From the NCBI GenBank assembly GCA_905199755.1, contig CAJKHT010000036.1, positions 1-27,780 on the forward strand: DNA of 27,780 nucleotides, written 5' to 3'. The stretch's first letter is position 1, and each line of letters starts with the position of its first letter. Shown in pieces: positions 1 to 5,792 of this stretch. Source of the stretch: an uncultured Eubacteriales bacterium. GTDB lineage: Bacteria; Bacillota; Clostridia; UBA1381. The translations under genes were made by a program, and so were the position numbers. The notes below the pieces were generated by a model. The model searched no databases. It saw only the letters and a list, made by a program, of their open reading frames with translations, and was not told the origin of the DNA.

Positions 1-36
1 ATGCCTATGAATATGAGGTAAACTTTACATAATCTA

Positions 37-426
37 TTACTTTCCAATACATCGTCCGCACGGGGAATATCCCGACTTAATCATATCCTCACGAGCGGAA
101 CGGCAGTACTCCTTGTTTGATTCCTTCATCTGTGCTACTGCCGCACATGACGAATAGTGAAATTTATTTGATTTGATGTTTACAACATAGGTATATATTT
201 CCCGGTCATCATCGGCGGTGGCTTGTGCCGCCGATGATGACGGCTGTAATGAAACCGCGGGCAATGCGGTTATGGCCGCCGCCGGAGACGGTGATGCGGT
301 CTGCGCCTGTGTGGGGAGCGGACTGCTTTCGGTAACGGGATTTTGTTGTCGGGTGCAGGAACAAAGGCAGAAAAATACAAAAACAAAAATCAGCGAAATG
401 GTTTTGTTTGGCTTACGTTTAATCAT
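37..426 (-). CDS. Small lipoprotein with Ada-like / Zn-ribbon C-terminal domain
   Basis: The 129-residue protein starts with a basic N-terminus and a hydrophobic stretch (about residues 9-23) ending in a lipobox, L-C-S-C, with C24 as the likely lipidated cysteine. A low-complexity Ser/Pro/Ala/Thr linker follows (about 30-70). The C-terminal 50 residues carry H90, C94, C108, C123 and C126, including a CGRC pair. This matches the small metal-binding-like domain often found at the C-terminus of secreted clostridial nuclease or metallo-beta-lactamase proteins; here it stands alone on a membrane anchor. I chose the ATG at 426 because GGAGG lies about 8 nt upstream and the signal peptide then begins correctly. 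The frame stays open upstream to 558, but that part runs through a structured repeat and is unlikely to be translated. The gene lies just downstream of two tandem small-RNA genes on the same strand, so read-through of their terminator could feed it. The exact function is unknown. Confidence 0.8.
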   Translation of the reverse strand: MIKRKPNKTISLIFVFVFFCLCSCTRQQNPVTESSPLPTQAQTASPSPAAAITALPAVSLQPSSSAAQATADDDREIYTYVVNIKSNKFHYSSCAAVAQMKESNKEYCRSAREDMIKSGYSPCGRCIGK

Positions 427-445
427 TTTATTTTCCTCCGAGATT

Positions 446-474
446 AAAAAATGCGCCAACCGAAGCTGACGCAT
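446..474 (-). terminator. Intrinsic terminator of small RNA copy 1
   Basis: On the minus strand the hairpin 474-451 has a 10-bp stem (two G-U pairs) capped by a UUCG tetraloop, followed by a run of six T. It ends just upstream of the lipoprotein ribosome-binding site, so it could also act as an attenuator for that gene. Confidence 0.8.
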
Positions 475-651
475 AAAAAACGCAAACTCCGGTAGTCGCC
501 AAACCAGTTTTATATAGTATGAGGTATATGCACATACATCAATAAAAGGAATTTGCATTTTTATGTAAATTCAAAAAATGTATGTGCAAATAAGTATATT
601 TATATGGAAATACAATATACCTTACACTATAATATATTAAACTGATTTGGC
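446..651 (-). ncRNA. Candidate structured small RNA, copy 1 (~206 nt)
   Basis: Transcription should start near 651, about 7 nt after a TATAAT box. The predicted RNA opens with a 13-nt segment (651-639) that pairs completely with 510-498, using one U-G wobble. Inside lie a perfect 11-bp stem (588-578 with 539-529) and an apical hairpin (572-567 with 554-549) around an A-rich loop, so the molecule is one long AU-rich rod. A ~23-nt linker and a terminator hairpin follow. The wobble pair forms only on the minus strand, which supports that strand as the transcript. I recognise no Rfam family. A 6S-like RNA has a similar size and rod shape, but no known 6S signature is apparent. Confidence 0.62.
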
Positions 652-658
652 AAAGAAT

Positions 659-687
659 ATTATAGCACATCTTTATGCTTTTGTAAA
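659..687 (-). promoter_or_regulatory. Sigma-A promoter of small RNA copy 1
   Basis: On the minus strand, TTTACA (687-682) and TATAAT (664-659) are separated by exactly 17 bp. The predicted start is near 652-651, directly at the first base of the closing stem. Confidence 0.75.
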
Positions 688-697
688 TACTTACAAA

Positions 698-728
698 TAA
701 AAAAATGCGCCAACCGAAGCCGACGCAT
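698..728 (-). terminator. Intrinsic terminator of small RNA copy 2
   Basis: Hairpin 728-705 on the minus strand has the same UUCG-capped stem as copy 1, with one A-U pair changed to G-U, followed by a T run (704-698). The run partly merges with the conserved region upstream of the copy-1 promoter. Confidence 0.8.
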
Positions 729-894
729 AAAAAACGCAAACTCCGATAGTCGCCAAACTAACTGCATGTAAAATGAATTAATACACTCACACCAGTGGAA
801 TTTGCGTTTTTATCAAATTCATATGGTATGAGTATATACAAAAAACAAACACTTATTCTATGTATAATCATAGTACATATTCAGTTAGTTTGGC
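698..894 (-). ncRNA. Candidate structured small RNA, copy 2 (~197 nt)
   Basis: This paralogue of the RNA at 446-651 starts near 894. Its closing stem, 894-882 with 764-752, is 13 perfect Watson-Crick pairs. Compared with copy 1, at least four of these pairs differ by changes on both sides (C-G to U-A, G-C to A-U, U-A to C-G, U-A to G-C), which are compensatory substitutions. The middle stem (837-824 with 794-781, 14 pairs, two wobbles) has a sequence different from its counterpart in copy 1, yet is still paired. The apical hairpin (820-814 with 804-798) again carries an A-rich loop. The 3' linker and terminator are almost identical to copy 1. Keeping structure while changing sequence is the mark of a functional RNA. 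Confidence 0.65.
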
Positions 895-900
895 AAGGGT

Positions 901-929
901 ATTATATCACACTTTTATGCTTTTGTAAA
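901..929 (-). promoter_or_regulatory. Sigma-A promoter of small RNA copy 2
   Basis: TTTACA (929-924) and TATAAT (906-901) are separated by 17 bp on the minus strand, the same architecture and surrounding sequence as the copy-1 promoter. Confidence 0.75.
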
Positions 930-961
930 GACTTGTAAATAAAAAAATTCACCGAACGGTA

Positions 962-990
962 TTGACAAAGCAGCTGAAAATGAATATAAT
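962..990 (+). promoter_or_regulatory. Sigma-A promoter of the toxin-antitoxin pair
   Basis: TTGACA (962-967) and TATAAT (985-990) with a 17-bp spacer form a full-consensus promoter, 38 bp upstream of the toxin start. It is back-to-back with the copy-2 small RNA promoter. Confidence 0.8.
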
Positions 991-1027
991 AAATATAGGA
1001 TATATCCCATAAAGGAAGTGCATATAC

Positions 1028-1384
1028 TTGGAACAATTTGAAATAGAGTTTTTTGAAACCGACAGTGGAGATTGTCCCGTAACAGAGTTTCTTGACGGAA
1101 CGGATATAAAAATGCGAGCTAAAATATCACGAATGATAGAATTGCTTGAAAAAAACGGAAACACTTTGCGTATGCCGTATTCCGAACCTCTTGAAGACGG
1201 AATATTCGAACTTCGCACAATTATGGGTAACGATATTGCAAGAGTATTATATTTTTTCGTAATTGGACGAAAAATAATAATGACAAACGGTTTCATCAAA
1301 AAGACGCAAAAAACACCGCGGCATGAAATTGAAACCGCAAAAAAATATCGCAGCATTTATCTTAGTCGGATGAAAGGAGAATAG
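1028..1384 (+). CDS. higB: HigB/RelE-type toxin (phage Gp49-like family)
   Basis: The 118-residue protein has the features of the Gp49-like branch of the RelE/HigB superfamily: an early acidic beta strand, a V-T-E-F-L-D segment, a helix with basic residues, then a central block reading about E-L-R-T-I-M-G-N-D-I-A-R-V-L-Y-F-F, and a late F-I-K-K-T-Q-K-T-P motif followed by a helix rich in E, A and K. Such proteins are ribosome-dependent mRNA interferases. It starts at TTG 1028 with a GGAAG ribosome site about 10 nt upstream. The antitoxin gene follows after 3 bp, giving the toxin-first order typical of HigBA. Activity cannot be shown from sequence, but the residues look intact. Confidence 0.88.
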   Translation: MEQFEIEFFETDSGDCPVTEFLDGTDIKMRAKISRMIELLEKNGNTLRMPYSEPLEDGIFELRTIMGNDIARVLYFFVIGRKIIMTNGFIKKTQKTPRHEIETAKKYRSIYLSRMKGE

Positions 1385-1387
1385 ATT

Positions 1388-1678
1388 ATGGCTAAATTCA
1401 GAGATTATTTGCAAGAGCAGTTAAAAGATGAAGAATTTAAGAAAGAGTATGAAAGGTTAGAGCCGGAATTTAATATTATGCAGGCTGTAATAGACGCACG
1501 CAAACAAAGCCATTTTACACAAAAAGAACTTTCCGAAAAGACAGGCATAGCTCAATCCGATATAAGCAAGCTGGAAAACGGGAACAGCAACCCGACGATT
1601 TCAATGCTGCAAAGGCTTGCGGACGGAATGAATATGCAAATAAAATTGGAGTTTGTTCCGAAAGGTGTCAGAAATTAA
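1388..1678 (+). CDS. higA: HigA-type antitoxin, XRE-family HTH
   Basis: The 96-residue protein has a canonical XRE helix-turn-helix at about residues 34-88, with T-Q-K-E-L-S-E-K-T-G-I recognition-helix spacing and the S-D-I-S-K-L-E-N-G-N motif. It should neutralise the upstream toxin and repress the shared promoter at 962-990. The N-terminal 30 residues are charged and include D-Y-L-x-E-Q-L-K, common to antitoxins of this branch. An ATG start preceded by GGAGA overlapping the toxin stop region indicates coupled translation. A strong bidirectional terminator closes the operon. Confidence 0.88.
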   Translation: MAKFRDYLQEQLKDEEFKKEYERLEPEFNIMQAVIDARKQSHFTQKELSEKTGIAQSDISKLENGNSNPTISMLQRLADGMNMQIKLEFVPKGVRN

Positions 1679-1684
1679 ATTTGC

Positions 1685-1725
1685 AAAAAACAACACTCGT
1701 TTTCAACAGCGAGTGTTGTTTTTTT
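1685..1725. terminator. Bidirectional intrinsic terminator
   Basis: A perfect 9-bp inverted repeat (1691-1699 and 1710-1718) has a T run on its right and an A run on its left. It can therefore end both the toxin-antitoxin operon (plus) and the pyridoxal kinase operon (minus). Confidence 0.88.
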
Positions 1726-1744
1726 CCATAAAAGAAACTCATTT

Positions 1745-2584
1745 TTATTGTTTTCTTATAAGCATGGGCAAAGCCGCCTCGAAATTCACGCCGTAGCGTG
1801 CGACATATTCATTTCCGACGGTTGCCTTTATCGATTCGAGAACAAAATCCACCGCGGTTTTGCATGCATCGTAAAGCGTGCCGCCGTTCACAAGAACTCC
1901 CGCCGCCGCAGATGAAAACAAATCACCCGTACCGTGGAAACGTCCCTTTATATTATCGGTCATATAAAATCCCGATTCGCCGCTTTCGCTGTCAAAATAG
2001 CCTGCGCCCTGCTCCTCGTCCGAAAAGCTTACTCCCGTCAGAATTACCTTTTTCGCACCCGTTTGGGCAAGCTCGTGCATAAGCTGCAAAGCCTGTGTGC
2101 GGTCGGTAAATTTCTCACGGTATTCCGTACCCAAAAGCAGCGCCGCCTCGGTCATATTCGGAGCGATAACGTCCGCCTTTGCACACATTTTGCGCATTTT
2201 CTGCGCAAATTCTTCCGTAAAACCGGCATACATAGCGCCGTTGTCACCCATGACGGGGTCAATAAAAATCATGGTGCCGTTTCTGCCGAACCGCGAAAAA
2301 ATATTCTCCATTATTTCAATCTGCTCAATAGAACCGAGATACCCCGTATAGATTGCGTCAAAGCTTATATTGTATTTTTCCCAATGCTCCGTTATAGGCA
2401 GAATGTCGTCCGTCAGGTCGTGATAGGTGTAGCCGGTAAATCCGCCGGTGTGCGTTGAAAGCACGGCGGTCGGTATTACGCAGGTTTCTATCCCCATTGC
2501 CGAAAGCACCGGCAGTGCCGCCGTCAGAGAGCATTTTCCGAAGCATGATATATCCTGTATTGTCAGTATTCTTTTCAATTCCAT
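1745..2584 (-). CDS. pdxK: Pyridoxal/pyridoxamine kinase
   Basis: The 279-residue ribokinase-fold kinase phosphorylates pyridoxal, pyridoxamine or pyridoxine with ATP in vitamin B6 salvage. The start reads K-R-I-L-T-I-Q-D-I-S-C-F-G-K-C-S, the PdxK/PdxY substrate-binding segment, and I-D-P-V-M-G-D-N-G (about 108-116) is the conserved central motif. The C-terminal G-T-G-D segment (about residue 219) carries the catalytic aspartate and anion hole. GGTGA lies about 8 nt upstream of the ATG. The gene follows the flavodiiron-like gene by 21 bp and is probably the last gene of that operon. The choice between the PdxK and PdxY names is uncertain. Confidence 0.9.
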   Translation of the reverse strand: MELKRILTIQDISCFGKCSLTAALPVLSAMGIETCVIPTAVLSTHTGGFTGYTYHDLTDDILPITEHWEKYNISFDAIYTGYLGSIEQIEIMENIFSRFGRNGTMIFIDPVMGDNGAMYAGFTEEFAQKMRKMCAKADVIAPNMTEAALLLGTEYREKFTDRTQALQLMHELAQTGAKKVILTGVSFSDEEQGAGYFDSESGESGFYMTDNIKGRFHGTGDLFSSAAAGVLVNGGTLYDACKTAVDFVLESIKATVGNEYVARYGVNFEAALPMLIRKQ

Positions 2585-2605
2585 GTATTGTTCACCATAT
2601 GTATT

Positions 2606-3748
2606 TTAAAATGTGCTGCGAATAAATCTGCGTGTATATTCCGCAAATTCTTCCTTTTCCTGTTCCGACAGTCTGAATATCGTTTTAAACGGCTTGTCAA
2701 ACGGACGCAGCTTCATTGTTTCGAGATACGAATAAATAATGGTAAGCGCCTCGCCGCTCCAGCCGTATGAGCCGAACACCATGCACGGCGTACCGCGCCG
2801 CATTATAACGTCCGCTCCGGCAATAAGCCGTATCATTTTTTCGGGCGCTTTTTGGTTTACCGTATTTGCTCCGAAGGATAACGCGTCGGCGGTGTCGAGC
2901 GCATCGGACATTGCTTTTTCATCGTCCGTATTCACATCGAAAACCGACACCTCAAAGCCGCTTTCCTTTGCCGTTTTCGCCGCAATATCCGCCATTTCCT
3001 TTGTATATCCGTATGCGCTCGCATAAAACACCGCAAGCGTTTTTTTGTCTGAGGTGCTATCCGCAAGAAAACCGTCATATGCCGCAATAATGTCCGATGT
3101 ATTTGCTGCGGCAATGCCGTCTGCCGGGCAAATCGCATTGACGGACAGCGTTTTTATTTTTTCCAGAGCCTTTTTTGCAAAACCGCCGAATGGTTTTATT
3201 ACTTCGTCAAAATAGCTTTTTAATGCGTCTGTATATGCTTTGCCGTCCTCCTCGCCGCAGTAATGTGCGCCGAACATTCTGCACGGAAAAAGTACACCGT
3301 CCTCCGCCAGATATGTCATCATCGTATCGGGCCAGCAAAGATTGGGCGTTATTATAAAACGCAGCGTTTTTTCGCCCAGACTGACGGTGCCGTCATTTTT
3401 TGCAAGCTGCTCCGTAAACGGAACATTCGTTATTTCCTTTAAATTTCTCAATGCCGCCGTTGAGCCTGTAACCGTTATTTCGGGATAAAGCTCAATAAGC
3501 GCTTTCAGTCCGCCCGAATATCCGGGGCATGAATGATTGCATATATAGTAATCGACAGTATCGGTTATTTCCGACAGATTTTTTATAAAATCCTTTGCAT
3601 ATTCCTCGGGAACGCTGTCTATGACAGCCGTTTTTCCGCCCTTTACCACGTAGGCATTATGCATAATTCCGTATTTATCTTTGACACCGGCATTATATAT
3701 GCCGCTTTTCATAAGTATTTCGTTTATCTGCATACTATCGAAATCCAA
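2606..3748 (-). CDS. Flavodiiron-family (FprA-like) protein lacking the diiron ligands
   Basis: The 380-residue protein has the two-domain layout of A-type flavoproteins: a metallo-beta-lactamase-like domain (about 1-230) and a flavodoxin domain (about 236-380) with an intact FMN phosphate loop (A-S-A-Y-G-Y-T-K) and the G-S-Y-G-W-S-G motif. Normal members reduce O2 or NO at a diiron site held by H-x-E-x-D-H plus three further ligands. Here the first motif reads H72-S-C74-P-G76-Y77, the usual L-H-W-P-D is L-C138-W-P-D, the N-D-A-F-G aspartate is R157, and the last histidine is D210. Six of seven ligands are gone while the surrounding sequence is well conserved. It starts inside prmA (25-bp overlap) with AGGA about 9 nt upstream of the ATG, so it is probably translationally coupled. 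It may serve only in electron transfer, or bind a different cofactor through its new cysteines. Confidence 0.85.
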   Translation of the reverse strand: MDFDSMQINEILMKSGIYNAGVKDKYGIMHNAYVVKGGKTAVIDSVPEEYAKDFIKNLSEITDTVDYYICNHSCPGYSGGLKALIELYPEITVTGSTAALRNLKEITNVPFTEQLAKNDGTVSLGEKTLRFIITPNLCWPDTMMTYLAEDGVLFPCRMFGAHYCGEEDGKAYTDALKSYFDEVIKPFGGFAKKALEKIKTLSVNAICPADGIAAANTSDIIAAYDGFLADSTSDKKTLAVFYASAYGYTKEMADIAAKTAKESGFEVSVFDVNTDDEKAMSDALDTADALSFGANTVNQKAPEKMIRLIAGADVIMRRGTPCMVFGSYGWSGEALTIIYSYLETMKLRPFDKPFKTIFRLSEQEKEEFAEYTRRFIRSTF

Positions 3749-4689
3749 TCATTTTCCTGTTTTTCCGAAACGACCTCAAAGCCGTTTTCGATAAGCGCCG
3801 CTCTCACCTCGTCCTCACGTCCGCTTATTATGCCCGAGGTGATGAAAACACCGCCCTCTTTCATATATTCGCGCGCTTTGGGAGCGAGTGCGATTATAAC
3901 GTCGGCAACGATATTCGCCGCAACAACGTCATATTTATTCTTTGAAATTTCCGACTGAACCTCTGCATCGGTTATGACATTTCCCGAAAATACATGATAA
4001 TTTTCCTTGCCGATTTTATTCATTGCGGCATTTTCGTAAGCGGTGTCGACGGCATTCGGGTCAATATCGACCGCAACGGCATCCGACGCACCCAAAAGCA
4101 GCGACACAATTGATAAAATACCGCTGCCGCAGCCCAAATCAAGCATTTTGTCGCCGGGCTTTATGTATTTTTCAAGCGCTTCAAGGCAAAGACGGGTTGT
4201 GTAATGCGAGCCTGTGCCGAAGCTCATGCCGGGATTTATGTTGAAAACTATTCTGTCGGTTTTTTCGGAAAGCTCCTCCCATTCGGGTTTTATTATAAGC
4301 CTTTCGCCGACCTCCATTGTATGGTAATACTTTTTCCAGTTATTTGCCCAGTCCTCGGTGTTCATGCTGTCGACCTCGGTTTCAAGGCGGCCGAAAGCGT
4401 TGTCCGTATCGAGCGATTTAAGCTCATGCATACTGCCGTTTATTGCCGCAAGCAGCTCTCTGCCGTTTATGTCATCGCTCACATACGCTTTTACGCAGGT
4501 TTCCTTTTCTTTTTCCTTTATAAGCTCATCGTCCACGTAATCCCAGTACTGTGTGTTGTTTTCGAGAAAATCCTTAAAATCCTTTTCGTCCTCTATTTCA
4601 AGTCCCGTGATACCGAGCTGATACAATCTGCCCGTCACCGCCTCAATGCCCTCCGAGGACGTGTATACAGTTACTCTTAACCAATCCAA
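3724..4689 (-). CDS. prmA: Ribosomal protein L11 methyltransferase
   Basis: The 321-residue SAM-dependent enzyme trimethylates ribosomal protein L11. It has the N-terminal L11-recognition domain (about 1-110), a linker rich in W and K (D-W-A-N-N-W-K-K-Y-Y), and the methyltransferase domain with the N-P-G-M-S-F-G-T-G-S-H-Y-T-T motif, the SAM-binding D-L-G-C-G-S-G-I-L-S-I loop and the catalytic A-N-I segment. Full length for the family. The start is TTG at 4689, preceded by GAGGAT at good spacing. It lies 22 bp after rpoD and its end overlaps the FDP-like gene. Confidence 0.94.
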   Translation of the reverse strand: MDWLRVTVYTSSEGIEAVTGRLYQLGITGLEIEDEKDFKDFLENNTQYWDYVDDELIKEKEKETCVKAYVSDDINGRELLAAINGSMHELKSLDTDNAFGRLETEVDSMNTEDWANNWKKYYHTMEVGERLIIKPEWEELSEKTDRIVFNINPGMSFGTGSHYTTRLCLEALEKYIKPGDKMLDLGCGSGILSIVSLLLGASDAVAVDIDPNAVDTAYENAAMNKIGKENYHVFSGNVITDAEVQSEISKNKYDVVAANIVADVIIALAPKAREYMKEGGVFITSGIISGREDEVRAALIENGFEVVSEKQENDWISIVCR

Positions 4690-4711
4690 TATTTTATCCT
4701 CTTTTCGTTAA

Positions 4712-5788
4712 TCAGCAGTCCAGAAAATCTTTAAGCTTTTTGCTTCTTGACGGATGTCTTAATTTTCTCAGTGCCTTTGCTTCAATCTGACGTATTCTCT
4801 CACGCGTTACCTCAAATTCCTTGCCGACCTCTTCAAGTGTTCTCTGGCGGCCGTCATCAAGACCGAAACGCAGCTTTAACACCTTTGCCTCACGCGGAGT
4901 AAGTGTTTTTAAAACGTCCACAAGCTGTTCCTTGAGCAGTACAAAGCTTGCCGCCTCGGACGGCGCCGGAGCGTCATCATCGGGAATGAAGTCGCCCAGA
5001 TGGCTGTCCTCCTCCTCGCCGATAGGTGTCTCGAGAGATACCGGCTCCTGCGATATTTTGGAGATTTCGCGGACTTTCTCAATCGACATGTTAAGCTCTT
5101 TTGCAAGCTCCTCGGGGGTAGGCTCACGCCCAAGCTCCTGCACCAGCTGACGCGAAACACGCACAAGCTTGTTTATCGTTTCCACCATATGCACGGGAAT
5201 TCTTATTGTACGTGCCTGATCGGCTATTGCACGTGTTATTGCCTGTCTTATCCACCATGTTGCATAGGTGGAGAATTTATAGCCTTTTGTATAGTCGAAC
5301 TTATCGACTGCTTTTATAAGGCCTAAGTTGCCCTCCTGAATAAGGTCAAGGAAGAGCATACCTCTGCCGACATATCTTTTTGCTATGCTTACAACAAGAC
5401 GCAGGTTTGCCTCGGCAAGGCGCTTTTTCGCGTCCGTATCGCCGTCTGCCATTCGTCTTGCAAGCTCTGTTTCCTCCTCGGGTGAAAGCAGGTCTACCTT
5501 ACCTATTTCCTTAAGGTACATTTTTACGTGGTCATCTATGTTGATGCCCTCGGGGACAGATAAATCCTCCAACTCCTCTTTGGAAACCTCGATACCCTCC
5601 AGCTCCTTATCCAGGTCCTCTGTAAGCTCGATACCCTCTTTTTCGAATACATCGTATAGGGCTTCCTGTTCGTCCGGAGTAATATCCGTTTCAAAAAAGG
5701 CCTCGGTTATTTCCTTAAAGGTGAGATAACCTCTTTTCTTTCCGCGCTCCACCAGCTCTTTACGTATAGCCTTTTTTCTTTCCTGCAT
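4712..5788 (-). CDS. rpoD: Primary sigma factor sigma-A (RpoD)
   Basis: The 358-residue housekeeping sigma factor directs RNA polymerase to TTGACA/TATAAT promoters. A short region 1.1 (about 1-70) is followed by region 1.2 (I-D-D-H-V-K-M-Y-L-K-E-I-G), region 2 with the R-L-V-V-S-I-A-K-R-Y core-binding stretch and the melting/-10 helix containing Y-A-T-W-W-I-R-Q-A, region 3, and region 4 with the -35 helix ending E-R-I-R-Q-I-E-A-K-A-L-R-K-L. I chose ATG 5788, with GGAGG 8 nt upstream, over the open extension to 5866 that overlaps dnaG. It follows dnaG by 4 bp, the classic macromolecular-synthesis arrangement. Several window promoters match its expected consensus. Confidence 0.96.
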   Translation of the reverse strand: MQERKKAIRKELVERGKKRGYLTFKEITEAFFETDITPDEQEALYDVFEKEGIELTEDLDKELEGIEVSKEELEDLSVPEGINIDDHVKMYLKEIGKVDLLSPEEETELARRMADGDTDAKKRLAEANLRLVVSIAKRYVGRGMLFLDLIQEGNLGLIKAVDKFDYTKGYKFSTYATWWIRQAITRAIADQARTIRIPVHMVETINKLVRVSRQLVQELGREPTPEELAKELNMSIEKVREISKISQEPVSLETPIGEEEDSHLGDFIPDDDAPAPSEAASFVLLKEQLVDVLKTLTPREAKVLKLRFGLDDGRQRTLEEVGKEFEVTRERIRQIEAKALRKLRHPSRSKKLKDFLDC

Positions 5789-5792
5789 AAAA

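Larger units (their letters stand above)
446..947 (-). repeat. Tandem duplication of a ~250-bp structured unit
   Basis: Two direct copies are offset by 254 bp (terminator hairpins begin at 451 and 705). The ends of the units are nearly identical: the terminator region, the GCGTTTTTTATGCG-type linker and the promoter region. The middle has diverged strongly but keeps its base pairing. Apart from the lipoprotein ribosome site at one end and the toxin-antitoxin promoter at the other, this roughly 500-bp stretch holds no credible protein gene. Confidence 0.85.

Noticed and set aside
427..558. N-terminal extension of the lipoprotein frame to 558
   Set aside because: It runs through the structured repeat, lacks a ribosome site, and would bury the signal peptide; ATG 426 has GGAGG at good distance.
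539..739. 66-codon minus-strand frame in the tandem repeat
   Set aside because: AT-rich, overlaps the RNA stems and promoter, no ribosome site, and not conserved between the two copies.
4821..5729. Plus-strand Ser/Arg-rich frames opposite rpoD
   Set aside because: Antisense shadows of a clearly conserved gene, with no ribosome sites.
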